DNA of 64,000 nucleotides from Oceanococcus sp. (GTDB lineage: Bacteria; Pseudomonadota; Gammaproteobacteria; Nevskiales; Oceanococcaceae): positions 35,109 through 99,108 of the forward strand of contig JASBUL010000035.1 of NCBI GenBank assembly GCA_030147945.1. Reading direction: 5' to 3'. Both the position numbers and the translations under genes were made by a program. Below are positions 55,341 to 64,000 of the stretch, in pieces (the first letter of the stretch is position 1; each line of letters opens with the position of its first letter). The notes under the pieces were generated by a model, which made no database searches, was not told the DNA's origin, and saw only the letters and a program-made list of their open reading frames with translations.

Positions 55341-56741
55341 ATGACGACATTGATTCAATTCAGTTACCTCGCGGCGGCCTTCCTGTTCATCTTTGGCCTC
55401 AAGCGCATGTCCTCGCCCAAGACCGCCCGTTCGGGCATCGTCTGGGCTGGCGTGGGCATGGTTGTGGCCACGGTCGTCACCTTCCTCTACCCGCAGATCC
55501 TGCACGCCGGTATCGGCCGCATTCTGCTGATCGCCGTGGCCGTGGCCATCGGTACGATCTGGGCCTGGCGCTGGGGCAAATCGGTTGCCATGACCGACAT
55601 GCCGCAGATGGTCGCGATCTACAACGGCATGGGTGGCGGCGCCGCCGCAACCATCGCCGCGATCGAGCTGATCAAGCTGTCCAAGGGCAGCGGCGTGCAC
55701 CATGACGGTATCGCCATCGCGCTGGCCGTGATCGGTGGCCTGATCGGTTCAGTGTCGATGACTGGCTCGGTGATTGCCTGGGCCAAGCTTGACGGCCGCA
55801 TGGACAAAGCACCGCGGATTCCGGGCGGCCATCGCACCAACTTCGTGATGCTGGCCATCGCAATCATCAGCGGCATCATGGTGATGAGCGCTGACCATCC
55901 GTCCGGCATCATGCTGTTCATCTTCTTCGCCAGCGCCCTGGCCTTCGGCATCATGATGACGCTGCCGATTGGTGGCGCCGACATGCCGGTGATCATCTCG
56001 CTGTACAACGCCCTGACCGGTCTGGCCGTGTCGTTCGAAGGCTACGTGCTGCAGAACCCGGCCATGATCATCGCCGGTATGGTGGTGGGTGCAGCGGGCA
56101 CCTTGCTGACCCTGCTCATGGCCCGCGCCATGAACCGCTCGATCAGCAATTTGATGTTCTCAGGCATGGGCACCGGCGATGCTGCCGATGGCGATGGTCC
56201 GCAGGGCGAGATGAAGGAAATCAGCGCAGAAGATGCGGCGATTTCCATGGCCTACGGTGAGAAGGTGATCATCGTGCCCGGTTACGGCATGGCCGTGGCC
56301 CAGGCTCAGCACAAGCTGTGGGAATTCGTACAGATGCTGCAGAAGCGCGGCGTGGAAGTGGCCTTCGCCATTCACCCGGTGGCCGGTCGTATGCCGGGTC
56401 ACATGAACGTGCTGCTGGCTGAAGCCGGTGTCCCCTACGACATCATCTTCGACCTGGAAGACATCAACGAAGAGTTCGGCACCGCCAGTGCGGCGATCGT
56501 GATCGGGGCCAATGACGTGGTCAATCCCGCGGCACGGACCAACAAGTCCAGCCCGATCTACGGCATGCCGATCCTGAACGCCGACCACGCCGAGAACGTT
56601 TACGTCCTCAAGCGAGGCCAGGGCACCGGCTTCTCCGGTATCCAGAACGAGCTGTTCTTCGGTGAAAACACCCGCATGGTCTACGGCGACGCACAGAAGT
56701 CCTGTGCCGCCTTCATCGCCGGGGTCAAATCGGTCAGCTAA
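55341..56741 (+). CDS. pntB: NAD(P) transhydrogenase subunit beta (PntB)
   Basis: A 466-residue protein with about eight or nine membrane segments (residues 5-265) and a C-terminal NADP-binding domain III (about 290-466: VIIVPGYGMAVAQAQHKL, HPVAGRMPGHMNVLLAEA, DVVNPAARTNKSSPI). Together with PntAA and PntAB it couples NADPH formation to proton entry. A strong terminator follows 20 bases after the stop. Confidence 0.96.
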   Translation: MTTLIQFSYLAAAFLFIFGLKRMSSPKTARSGIVWAGVGMVVATVVTFLYPQILHAGIGRILLIAVAVAIGTIWAWRWGKSVAMTDMPQMVAIYNGMGGGAAATIAAIELIKLSKGSGVHHDGIAIALAVIGGLIGSVSMTGSVIAWAKLDGRMDKAPRIPGGHRTNFVMLAIAIISGIMVMSADHPSGIMLFIFFASALAFGIMMTLPIGGADMPVIISLYNALTGLAVSFEGYVLQNPAMIIAGMVVGAAGTLLTLLMARAMNRSISNLMFSGMGTGDAADGDGPQGEMKEISAEDAAISMAYGEKVIIVPGYGMAVAQAQHKLWEFVQMLQKRGVEVAFAIHPVAGRMPGHMNVLLAEAGVPYDIIFDLEDINEEFGTASAAIVIGANDVVNPAARTNKSSPIYGMPILNADHAENVYVLKRGQGTGFSGIQNELFFGENTRMVYGDAQKSCAAFIAGVKSVS

Positions 56742-56760
56742 GTGCGACAGCACTCCTCGA

Positions 56761-56786
56761 AAAGGGCAGCTTCGGCTGCCCTTTTT
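56761..56786 (+). terminator. Strong intrinsic terminator of the pnt operon
   Basis: AAAGGGCAGC (56761-56770), loop TTCG (56771-56774), GCTGCCCTTT (56775-56784), then more T: a 10-bp stem with a stable UUCG tetraloop and T run. Confidence 0.92.
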
Positions 56787-56874
56787 TGTTTTTGCCTTCC
56801 ACTACCCGGCGGCGTAGTCTGAAGGCGCGAGTGCGCACGATGTGCACTCCGGGGACAACAACAAAGGGGTCATC

Positions 56875-57243
56875 ATGGATTGGTACTTGCAGGTTCTGCA
56901 GAAATACGCGGTGTTCGAGGGGCGGGCGCGGCGTAAAGAGTATTGGTTCTTCGTACTCTTCAACTTCATCATCAGCATTGTCATCAGCGTGGTAGAAGCC
57001 GGCATTGGCACCGGCGGCATACTCGGCCTGATCTACGTGCTCGGCGTGTTCCTGCCCTCCGTGGGCGTGGGCATCCGGCGTCTGCACGACACCGACCGCA
57101 GCGGCTGGTGGCTGCTCGTCGGCCTGATCCCACTGATCGGGTTCATCATTCTGATCGTGCTGCTGGCACTGGACAGCACCCCGGGCGACAACCGCTTCGG
57201 CCCCAATCCCAAGGGTGAGGCGGCCAGCGACAGCCTGGTATAA
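56875..57243 (+). CDS. DUF805 membrane protein
   Basis: A 122-residue inner-membrane protein. The N-terminus WYLQVLQKYAVFEGRARRKE, followed by YWFFVLFNFIISIV, and GVGIRRLHDTDRSGWWLLVG then LIPLIGFIILIVLLAL are typical of DUF805, which has three or four membrane segments. Function unknown. The ATG at 56875 is preceded by AAGGGG seven bases away; a frame extension to 56842 has no support. Confidence 0.9.
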   Translation: MDWYLQVLQKYAVFEGRARRKEYWFFVLFNFIISIVISVVEAGIGTGGILGLIYVLGVFLPSVGVGIRRLHDTDRSGWWLLVGLIPLIGFIILIVLLALDSTPGDNRFGPNPKGEAASDSLV

Positions 57244-57267
57244 GACGTGGCTGGAGTGCCCTTGGCC

Positions 57268-57600
57268 CTAGGGGCGCGGGCACTCCACCTCTTCACCTTT
57301 GCGCTTGCGCCGATAGCAATCGCGTAGCGCCTCCCGCTGAGCCTCGGGCAAAGCGCGAAACTTGTCCCACTTGGCACGCGCGCGCTGCTTTTCCTCGGGT
57401 GACATGTTCTGCCAGCGCGCATGGTTGCGCAGGATGCGCTCGCGCTTGTCAGCCGGCATCTGATCCCAGCGCTCGGCATAACGCTGAAGTTCCTGGCGTT
57501 GCGCCGGACTCAGCTCCTGCCACTGCGGCTGTGCACTCAGCACCCCGCTGAACAACAGCGTGGTGACCATCAGCAAGGCCCTAAACACCGCCATCCTCAA
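57268..57600 (-). CDS. DUF3106 exported protein
   Basis: A 110-residue protein with signal peptide (MRMAVFRALLMVTTLLFSGVLSA) and a helical mature part with repeated motifs of the DUF3106 type (PQWQELSPAQRQELQRYAER, WDQMPADKRERILRNHARW, NMSPEEKQRARAKWDKFRAL). Related proteins are found near sigma-factor and DUF3619 genes. Function unknown, possibly periplasmic. Its start overlaps the end of the DUF3619-like gene by 20 bases. Confidence 0.85.
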   Translation of the reverse strand: MRMAVFRALLMVTTLLFSGVLSAQPQWQELSPAQRQELQRYAERWDQMPADKRERILRNHARWQNMSPEEKQRARAKWDKFRALPEAQREALRDCYRRKRKGEEVECPRP

Positions 57601-57913
57601 GCCACATCACCAGATCAAGATCGGCGATCAAGGCCGCATCCTCAGCCTGATGCACACCCTCTCCAGCGGGCGTGCCAACCTGCATCTGCCAGGCCAGCAG
57701 CACCGCGCAGGTCGCCCCTGCCGCGGCCGCACTCCAGCGTGACCACAACAGCGACCACCAGGACGCGGCCTGGGCCTGCATGTGATCCAGCGCCCGATAG
57801 CGCGCCGCACGCAAACGCGCCCGGGTCAGCTCATCCGGCTCTGCAACCTGCTCATCCAGCGCCTCACGAATGGATTGCGCCAGCCTGTCCTGATCAAACT
57901 CTGATTGGCTCAT
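57581..57913 (-). CDS. DUF3619-like membrane protein, possible anti-sigma factor
   Basis: A 110-residue protein with a soluble N-terminal helical half (RLAQSIREALDEQVAEPDEL, TRARLRAARYRALDHMQAQ), one membrane segment (about 63-80: SAAAAGATCAVLLAWQMQV) and an acidic C-terminal tail. It fits DUF3619, and the position between ECF sigma and DUF3106 suggests an anti-sigma or companion role, which is inference. ATG at 57913 overlaps the sigma stop by 4 bases. Confidence 0.72.
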   Translation of the reverse strand: MSQSEFDQDRLAQSIREALDEQVAEPDELTRARLRAARYRALDHMQAQAASWWSLLWSRWSAAAAGATCAVLLAWQMQVGTPAGEGVHQAEDAALIADLDLVMWLEDGGV

Positions 57914-58458
57914 GCCCAAAATACCTCCACCTTGTCGCGCAAGGTGTTCATGGCGCGCGACAAATGAGTTTTTACGCTGCCCTCACCACAACCCATGATG
58001 CCTGCAGTCTGAGCCACGTTGAAGCCCTCCCAGACCCGCAAAAGAACCGCCTCGCGCTGGCGCTGTGGCAACTCGGACAACGCCGTCTCCAGCGCCGCGA
58101 TCGCGTCGCGCTGGGCCAGCTGGCGCTCCGGATCATCGGCGGCCGGGCGCTCGAGGGCGTAATCGGCATCATCCACGAAGCGCCGCGCGGCCCGCTGGTC
58201 ATCCCGAACCCGGTTCATGAGTATGCGAAAGAACAGCGGCGCCCATTGCTCCTGCGGCTTGTGCTGATATTTCTGCACCAGCCGGATCATGGCATCCTGC
58301 ACCGCATCCAGAGCAGCGTCGCGATCACGCAGCTGGCTCAGCGCCAGCCGATAGGCCTGGCTCTCGATCGAGGCCAGGAAATGATCCATCGCATTGCGTC
58401 GTGCCGCGGCGCTGTCCGCTTTTTTTGTCGACAAACCCAGTTCTACCGAGGTGGCCAT
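57910..58458 (-). CDS. ECF-type RNA polymerase sigma factor
   Basis: A 182-residue sigma-70 family protein with region 2 (LALSQLRDRDAALDAVQDAM, IRLVQKYQHKPQEQWAPLFF) and region 4 (ALSELPQRQREAVLLRVWEG, AGIMGCGEGSVKTHLSRAMN). ATG at 58458 has GGAGGA seven bases upstream. It heads an operon with the DUF3619-like and DUF3106 genes, each overlapping the next. Its target promoters are unknown. It is divergent from priA. Confidence 0.9.
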   Translation of the reverse strand: MATSVELGLSTKKADSAAARRNAMDHFLASIESQAYRLALSQLRDRDAALDAVQDAMIRLVQKYQHKPQEQWAPLFFRILMNRVRDDQRAARRFVDDADYALERPAADDPERQLAQRDAIAALETALSELPQRQREAVLLRVWEGFNVAQTAGIMGCGEGSVKTHLSRAMNTLRDKVEVFWA

Positions 58459-58577
58459 GCCATTGTCCTCCCGGCCTGACCACCACTGGGTTGGGATGAC
58501 ATACCGAGTAAACGCATAAACGCTCCTTCGCACGTGACACACTATAACGCTGATCCAACGCACTCAGGCGCGATCCG

Positions 58578-60743
58578 TTGACACCCATTTGCCAGGTTGC
58601 CCTGCCCGTTCCACGTGGCGAAACCTACGACTATCTGTGCCCCTTCCCGGTCACGCTGGGGGCCCGCGTGCGCGTGCCTTTCGGGCCGCGACGGCTGGTT
58701 GGTGTGGTCACCGCGCTGGGCGACGCCTCTGAAGTGCCGGGCAATCGGCTCAAGGCGGTGCTCGAAGTGCTTGATCAGGAACCGCTGCTGGGCCCACCCG
58801 AGCTGGATTTGCTGGGCTTCGCAGCACGCTATTACCAGGCGCCGCTGGGCCAATGCGTGGCCACCGCGCTGCCCAAACTGCTGCGCAACGGCAAGGCGGC
58901 CAGCCCGGTGCTCAACACCCGCTGGCAGCTGACCGCACAAGGCCGCACAACCGAGCCGCAAACGCTGGCCCGCGCGCCCCGCCAGGCCGCCGCTCTGGCC
59001 GCATTGCAGGCCAGCGAAAGCGCATTGGCGGCGGCCCAGATCGGGGCCCAGGGCACCCCCAGCGCGATACTCAAGGCCCTCGCTGACAAAGGCCTGATCG
59101 AAGCGCTGAACCATCTGACACTGGACAGTCACGAGGTCGAGACGCCAACCCTTAACGATGCACAGGCCAGCGCTGTTGAGCGGATCCGCTCGGCCTCCGG
59201 CTTCAGCTGTCATCTGCTCGACGGGGTCACCGGCAGCGGCAAAACCGAGGTTTATCTTGCCCTGGCCCGCGAACAAACCCGGCTCGGCCGCCAGAGCCTG
59301 ATCTTAGTCCCGGAAATCGGCCTGACGCCGCAGATGGTCGAGCGCGTGCGCCGCCACACCGGGGCACGCACCGTCGCGCTGCACTCCGGGCTGGCCGACG
59401 GGGAACGTCACAACGCCTGGCTGGCGGCCCGCGCCGGTGAGGCCGACATCGTGCTCGGCACCCGCTCGGCGGTGTTCGTGCCACTGGCACGGCCGGGGCT
59501 GATCGTGGTCGACGAGGAACATGACAGCTCGTACAAGCAGCAGGACGGGATCCGCTACCACGCCCGCGATCTGGCCGTACGCCGCGCTCAGCAATTCGCC
59601 ATTCCGGTGATTCTGGGGTCGGCCACACCCTCGCTGGAAAGCCATTTCAACGCCGCCCAGGGGCGCTATCAGCATCTCACCCTGGATCAACGTTACGGCC
59701 AGGCCAAACCACCGCGCATCAGCATGATCGACCTGCGCGGCCAGCGCTGTCCGGACGGGCTGTCCAACGCCCTGATCGCACGCGTCGGCCAGCATCTGGA
59801 GGCGGGCCATCAGGTTCTGCTATTCATCAACCGGCGGGGCTATTCCCCGATCATGCTGTGTCACGACTGTGGCTGGACCGCCCTGTGCGAGCGCTGCGAT
59901 GCACGCCTGATCAGCCATCAGCGCAGCCGCAGCCTGCGCTGCCACCATTGCGGCCATCAGCGGCCAATCCCACCGACCTGCCCGGACTGCGGCAGTGAAG
60001 AGCTGCACCAGCTGGGTCAGGGCACCGAACGCATCGATGCGCGCGCGGCGCAGCTGTGGCCCGGCGTCGAGCGTATTCGCCTGGACCGCGACCAGGTCAG
60101 TCGTCGCGGCGAGCTGGAAGCGGCACTGGAGCGCATCCGTAGCGGTCAGGCAAGGCTCATCATTGGCACCCAGATGCTGGCCAAGGGGCATGACTTCCCG
60201 GATCTGTCGCTGGTGGGCATCATCGACGCCGACCAAGGGCTGTACGGCCAGGATTTTCGTGCGACCGAGCAGCTCGCCCAGCAGATCACCCAGGTGGCCG
60301 GGCGCGCCGGACGACGCGACATCCCCGGAGAAGTGGTGGTGCAGACCCACAATCCGGAGCATCCGTTGCTCGGCCTGCTGGCACCGGGCCGTTATGCACG
60401 CATCGCCGAAGCGCTGCTGGCCGAACGCGAGCAGCTGGCCTGGCCACCGTATGCACGCCTGGCCCTGATTCGCGCCGAAGCGAGTACGGCACAAACGGCC
60501 ATGAACGTGCTTGAGGAGATTGCCGAGCCTCTGTTCGGCAGCGACGACATCGACGTGCTCGGCCCGGTTCCCGCGCCGATGGAGCGGCGCGGCGGGCGTT
60601 ATCGCTGTCAGTTGCTGCTGCGCAGCCACAAGCGCAGCGTTTTACAGGCACAATTGGGGCATATTCGTCAGCAACTGGAAACGCGCCCGTCCGCGCGGCA
60701 ACTGCGATGGTCCATCGACGTCGATCCACAAAGCCTCGACTGA
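58578..60743 (+). CDS. priA: Primosomal replication protein PriA (3'-5' helicase)
   Basis: A 721-residue helicase that restarts stalled replication forks. N-terminal DNA-binding domain (CQVALPVPRGETYDYLCPF), Walker A DGVTGSGKTEVYLA (about 216-227), Walker B VVDEEHDSSYKQQDG (about 312), zinc-binding cysteines in CHDCGWTALCERCDA and CHHCG...CPDCGSEEL (about 430-475), and helicase motifs up to QVAGRAGRRDIPGEVVVQTH. The only start consistent with the N-terminus is TTG at 58578, since an in-frame TGA occurs nine codons earlier and no ATG or GTG follows in between. It overlaps the DUF3999 gene by 37 bases. Confidence 0.95.
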   Translation: MTPICQVALPVPRGETYDYLCPFPVTLGARVRVPFGPRRLVGVVTALGDASEVPGNRLKAVLEVLDQEPLLGPPELDLLGFAARYYQAPLGQCVATALPKLLRNGKAASPVLNTRWQLTAQGRTTEPQTLARAPRQAAALAALQASESALAAAQIGAQGTPSAILKALADKGLIEALNHLTLDSHEVETPTLNDAQASAVERIRSASGFSCHLLDGVTGSGKTEVYLALAREQTRLGRQSLILVPEIGLTPQMVERVRRHTGARTVALHSGLADGERHNAWLAARAGEADIVLGTRSAVFVPLARPGLIVVDEEHDSSYKQQDGIRYHARDLAVRRAQQFAIPVILGSATPSLESHFNAAQGRYQHLTLDQRYGQAKPPRISMIDLRGQRCPDGLSNALIARVGQHLEAGHQVLLFINRRGYSPIMLCHDCGWTALCERCDARLISHQRSRSLRCHHCGHQRPIPPTCPDCGSEELHQLGQGTERIDARAAQLWPGVERIRLDRDQVSRRGELEAALERIRSGQARLIIGTQMLAKGHDFPDLSLVGIIDADQGLYGQDFRATEQLAQQITQVAGRAGRRDIPGEVVVQTHNPEHPLLGLLAPGRYARIAEALLAEREQLAWPPYARLALIRAEASTAQTAMNVLEEIAEPLFGSDDIDVLGPVPAPMERRGGRYRCQLLLRSHKRSVLQAQLGHIRQQLETRPSARQLRWSIDVDPQSLD

Positions 60744-61867
60744 TCCTGCTCATCCTGGGCCTCGTCAGCCCGTGCCTGTGGGCCAGCACACTCGAGGTGC
60801 ACAGCCCGCATGACGCGCTGCGCTTCGAAGTGCCCGATCTGCTCTATCAGGCTGGCGCAACGGCCGACTTTGCCAGCCTGCAGATCATCGACGGTGCGGG
60901 CCAGAATCTGGCCTATGCCGTGTGTGCCGAACGCGACCAGCGTCGCGCCCAGGTCACCATCCCGGTGATGGGACTGCCCGATCTGGCGCGCCCCCAGCTT
61001 GGCGCTGATGGTCAGTTGAGCTATTCCCATCCGGCCGGGGTCAGCGGCACACCCCAGATCGTCGAATGGATACTCGATCTGCGCCCGCTCAAGGGCGCGA
61101 CCGGCACCCTGATCGGTCTGCCACCCATTGGCGAACTGCGCATTTCGCCCAATCTGCAGCAGTGGAGCGCCGAACTCGAGTTTCAGCAGAACGCGCAGAC
61201 ACTGTCGTTCGAGCCACGCCCGCTCAGTTTTGTGCGGGTTCGCCCGCTCAAACCCGTCACCGGCACGCCACCACCCCCTGCGGTGATCGCGCTGGAGGAG
61301 CAACGCAGCCAGGCCCGTGCGATTCACTGGTTTGATCCGCCACGCAACGCCCAGGGGCACTATCTCAACCCGCGGCGGCTGCCCATTTTTGCCGCGCGCC
61401 TGAAGACCGACGGCGCTATCGCCAGCGCCGACTGGGCCCTGCAATCCCGCCAGGGCGAGTGGGATGCGTGGAAACCGCGAGGGCGCTTGAGCGCCGGCAG
61501 CCAGCCTCCGCTGTTGCGTTTCAGTGCTGTCACCGACCCGCAATGGCGAGTGAGTCAGCGCGACACCGACGCGCTGGAGCTCGGCCACGCCCGCTATGAG
61601 CTGCGCATTCCCGACATCGCCCACTCCGGGCCGTTGCGCATGCTGCTGCACAAGCGCGGCGGTTTCGGCCCCAGCCTGTCCTGCCGCAGCACCGAAGATC
61701 TTCCACCACAGCCCCCCGAGCGCATCGTGGCGCTGGATGATGACGACCAGATCACACATGCCAGGCAACCCAACAACCTGCGCAATGGCTTCCTTCTGCT
61801 GGTCATGCTGGCTGTCGGCGGCGGCCTGATCGCAAGACGCTTCCTCCTGCGCCGGCAAGGACGCTAA
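60707..61867 (+). CDS. DUF3999 family membrane-anchored protein
   Basis: A 386-residue protein with N-terminal signal (RLILLILGLVSPCLWA) and a C-terminal membrane segment (about 359-379: GFLLLVMLAVGGGLIARRF), with a beta-rich exported middle (LEVHSPHDALRFEVPD, AHSGPLRMLLHKRGGFGPS). This is the DUF3999 pattern. DUF3999 genes usually sit beside DUF2339, but none is here; function unknown. ATG at 60707 starts inside priA; the overlap of 37 bases suggests coupled translation. Confidence 0.82.
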   Translation: MVHRRRSTKPRLILLILGLVSPCLWASTLEVHSPHDALRFEVPDLLYQAGATADFASLQIIDGAGQNLAYAVCAERDQRRAQVTIPVMGLPDLARPQLGADGQLSYSHPAGVSGTPQIVEWILDLRPLKGATGTLIGLPPIGELRISPNLQQWSAELEFQQNAQTLSFEPRPLSFVRVRPLKPVTGTPPPPAVIALEEQRSQARAIHWFDPPRNAQGHYLNPRRLPIFAARLKTDGAIASADWALQSRQGEWDAWKPRGRLSAGSQPPLLRFSAVTDPQWRVSQRDTDALELGHARYELRIPDIAHSGPLRMLLHKRGGFGPSLSCRSTEDLPPQPPERIVALDDDDQITHARQPNNLRNGFLLLVMLAVGGGLIARRFLLRRQGR

Positions 61868-61897
61868 AATGGCTGGTTTTGCGCTGCCGCATACCGT

Positions 61898-63625
61898 ATG
61901 AAGGACACTCTTCAAGCCCTGCTCAATCAGGCTGCCGACACTCTCGGCATTGCCGTACCCGACGCGGCGAAGATCGAATCCACCCGTGACAAGGCGCACG
62001 GCGATCTGGCTTCCAATATCGCCATGGTCTGCGCCAAGCAGGCCGGCAAGCCCCCTCGTGAGCTGGCTCAGGCCCTGATCGAGGCGCTGCCGGCGCATCC
62101 GGCCGTGGCCAAGGCCGAGGTGGCCGGTCCGGGCTTCATCAATATCTTCCTGGCCAGCGACCGCTATCACGCCATGCTGCGCGAGATCGTCAGCGCGGGT
62201 GAGCGCTGGGGCCAGGCTGAACCGGACAGCGGCGACCGGGTCCTGCTCGAATTCGTATCCGCCAACCCCACCGGCCCGTTGCACGTGGGGCATGGTCGCG
62301 GCGCGGCCTACGGCGATTGTCTGGCCCGCCTGCTGCGCGCAGCAGGCCCTCAGGTCGACAGCGAGTACTACGTCAACGATGCCGGCCGTCAGATGGACAT
62401 CCTGGCCCTGTCGGTGTGGCTGCGCCACATCGAGCAGCAGGGCGTGGCCGTGGTCTTTCCCGGCCGGGCCTACCAAGGCGACTACGTGCGCGAATCGGCC
62501 CAGCGTCTGGACGCTGATGGGCTGAACAGTGCTGATGCCACCTTGTTCGACGATCTGCCCGCCGATGACGCAGAAACCGGCGACGCACGTCTGGATGCAT
62601 TGATTGAGCGGGCCAAGCAGACACTCGGCAAAGACGGTTTCGCACGTGTGCTCGACCATGCGCTGAAAGAGCAGCTGGGCGGCATCGCCGATGACTTAAA
62701 CGCCTTCCGGGTTGATTTCCAGGCCTGGGCTTCGGAGCGCAGCGTGGTCGACAAGGGCGAAGTCAGCAAAGCCCTGGCGCAGCTGGAAAAAGGCGGACAC
62801 ACCTACCGCCAGGACGGCGCCCTGTTGTTTGCCAGCAGCCGCTTCGGTGATGACAAGGACCGCGTGCTGCTGCGCGCCAATGGCAGCGCCACCTACTTTG
62901 CCAACGACATCGCCTACCACCTGGACAAGCTGGAGCGCGGTTACGATCGCTTGATCGACGTCTGGGGTCAGGACCATCACGGCTACATCAAGCGCATGAG
63001 TGCCGCCGTCGAAGCGCTGACCGGTCAGTCCAACAAACTCGACGTGCAGCTGGTGCAGTTCGTCAGCCTGCTGCGTGACGGCGAAAAGGTTTCGATGTCG
63101 ACCCGCGCCGGCACCTACGAAACCCTGGAAGACTTGCGCAAGGAAGTCGGTGTGGACGCCGCACGCTTCTTCTATGTAATGCGTTCCAACGACCAGCAGC
63201 TTGAGTTCGACCTCGCCCTGGCTACCCAGAAGAGCAACGACAACCCGGTTTTCTATGTGCAATACGCCCATGCGCGCGTGGCCAGCGTGTTCCGTCAGTT
63301 GAGCGAAAAGCAGTGGACCTTTGATGCCGAGCGTGCGGCAGAGCAGCTCGACCAACTGGATGCTGACATCGAACGCGAAGTGCTCAAGCAACTGGCCCGC
63401 TTCCCCGACATGGTTCAGGCTGCGGCTACGCAGCTGGCCCCGCAACTCATCGTGCATTACCTACGTGAGCTGGCCGAGCTGTATCACCGCTACTACAACA
63501 GTTCGGCCTTCCTGATCGAAGACGCTGCCCTGCGCGATGCCCGCCTGTACCTCAATCTGGCGGTTCAACAGGTCTTGCGCAATGGTCTGGCCCTGCTTGG
63601 CGTGGACGCACCGGACAAGATGTAA
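61898..63625 (+). CDS. argS: Arginyl-tRNA synthetase
   Basis: A 575-residue class I synthetase charging tRNA-Arg. N-terminal additional domain (1-110), catalytic core with VSANPTGPLHVGHGRGAAYGD (HVGH at about 129), WGQDHHGYIKRMSAAVEAL and the KMSKS-like loop GEKVSMSTRAG (about 395), and a helical anticodon domain (about 455-575). KMSKS is degenerate as in most ArgRS. It ends in TAATG, giving a one-base overlap with the SPOR gene. Confidence 0.97.
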   Translation: MKDTLQALLNQAADTLGIAVPDAAKIESTRDKAHGDLASNIAMVCAKQAGKPPRELAQALIEALPAHPAVAKAEVAGPGFINIFLASDRYHAMLREIVSAGERWGQAEPDSGDRVLLEFVSANPTGPLHVGHGRGAAYGDCLARLLRAAGPQVDSEYYVNDAGRQMDILALSVWLRHIEQQGVAVVFPGRAYQGDYVRESAQRLDADGLNSADATLFDDLPADDAETGDARLDALIERAKQTLGKDGFARVLDHALKEQLGGIADDLNAFRVDFQAWASERSVVDKGEVSKALAQLEKGGHTYRQDGALLFASSRFGDDKDRVLLRANGSATYFANDIAYHLDKLERGYDRLIDVWGQDHHGYIKRMSAAVEALTGQSNKLDVQLVQFVSLLRDGEKVSMSTRAGTYETLEDLRKEVGVDAARFFYVMRSNDQQLEFDLALATQKSNDNPVFYVQYAHARVASVFRQLSEKQWTFDAERAAEQLDQLDADIEREVLKQLARFPDMVQAAATQLAPQLIVHYLRELAELYHRYYNSSAFLIEDAALRDARLYLNLAVQQVLRNGLALLGVDAPDKM

Positions 63626-64000
63626 TGGCCCGCGATTACGCACGACAGCGCAAGGAAGCGCCGCGCCGCACGCACACCAACAACAGCCGCGGGCTACCCG
63701 GCTGGTTGTGGGCGCTGTGCGGCCTGACCCTGGGCTTGGGCATCGCTGCGATCGTGTTCATCGTCTACCGTCCGGTGGAATCGCCAGCCGTGGTCCAGGG
63801 CCCGCCCAGCCGTCCGGTGGCCACCCCAACGCCAGGGCCGGTGGTGCCGCCACGTCAGGAGTCGCGCTTCAAATTCTACGATGGGCTGGCCAAAGCCCAG
63901 GTGCGCCCCAACGAGGATGCGTACAAAGTCGAACCGCCCCCGCCTGCGGCCGAAGACACCAGTCGCTATGTCATCCAGGCCGGCTCCTTCCGGGCTCGCG
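63625..64000 (+). CDS. SPOR-domain cell-division protein (FtsN-like), 3' part outside window
   Basis: The first 125 residues of a protein with a short cytosolic, basic N-terminus (MARDYARQRKEAPRRTH), one membrane segment (about 26-46: GWLWALCGLTLGLGIAAIVF), a Pro-rich linker and the beginning of a SPOR peptidoglycan-binding domain (SRYVIQAGSFRAR). The pattern matches FtsN-type proteins downstream of argS. The gene continues beyond the right edge. Confidence 0.88.
   Translation, partial: MARDYARQRKEAPRRTHTNNSRGLPGWLWALCGLTLGLGIAAIVFIVYRPVESPAVVQGPPSRPVATPTPGPVVPPRQESRFKFYDGLAKAQVRPNEDAYKVEPPPPAAEDTSRYVIQAGSFRAR

Overview
This is a gene-dense stretch of a high-GC bacterial chromosome. It has 56 protein-coding loci, counting two cut by the window edges and one frameshifted, in short convergent or same-strand operons. 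I see no rRNA, tRNA, CRISPR array, insertion sequence or prophage. The gene content points to a free-living, aerobic, lipid- and amino-acid-oxidising gammaproteobacterium: fadAB, a branched-chain 2-oxoacid dehydrogenase with a Leu/Val-type dehydrogenase, AcnD/PrpF methylcitrate enzymes, YeiP, ArfB, an AlgP-like histone-H1-like protein and a MetH split in two. A member of the Nevskiales/Salinisphaerales/Xanthomonadales side of the class is my inference; I cannot name a species.

Layout. 1-2637: fadA (partial) and fadB, fatty-acid beta-oxidation. 2865-7916: AlgP-like protein, two unrelated lipoproteins, a diguanylate cyclase, a GNAT protein and a TfoX-N protein. 7887-13895: lpdV-bkdB-bkdA2-bkdA1-leucine dehydrogenase, a complete route from branched-chain amino acids to acyl-CoAs. 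13988-17744: CorA, MscS, DUF3293 and DUF2804. 17754-20769: arfB, a GNAT/C39-peptidase fusion and a RimK-like ATP-grasp ligase, which look like an uncharacterised peptide-modification system. 20869-26049: a giant lipoprotein with PKD-like repeats and a DUF3604 domain. 26154-28491: Lrp-type regulator divergent from leuA. 28727-31073: SulP transporter and a frameshifted tandem universal-stress protein. 31076-35756: split metH divergent from rubredoxin and a TetR regulator. 35837-41857: small exported protein, REC-EAL phosphodiesterase, hybrid kinase with Hpt, porin and PstS-like protein, probably an envelope-to-c-di-GMP signalling module. 42012-42806: yeiP and a small membrane protein. 43005-49251: prpB, acnD, DUF1295, dedA and prpF. 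49302-53749: lipase, NamZ-like DUF1343, DOMON-like, hemolysin III and a FEN-type exonuclease. 53917-56741: three-subunit proton-translocating transhydrogenase. 56875-64000: DUF805, an ECF sigma/DUF3619/DUF3106 operon, priA, DUF3999, argS and a SPOR protein (partial).

How it fits together. FadAB, BCKDH and methylcitrate enzymes form a catabolic axis: branched-chain amino acids and odd-chain fats yield propionyl-CoA, which PrpB/AcnD/PrpF would help convert to pyruvate and succinate, although prpC is not in the window. The most interesting items are the GNAT-C39/ATP-grasp pair, the porin/PstS-like/hybrid-kinase/EAL module, a 32-bp dyad over the metH start, and a 103-bp hairpin between prpB and acnD. 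All function calls come from reading motifs; no database search was run.
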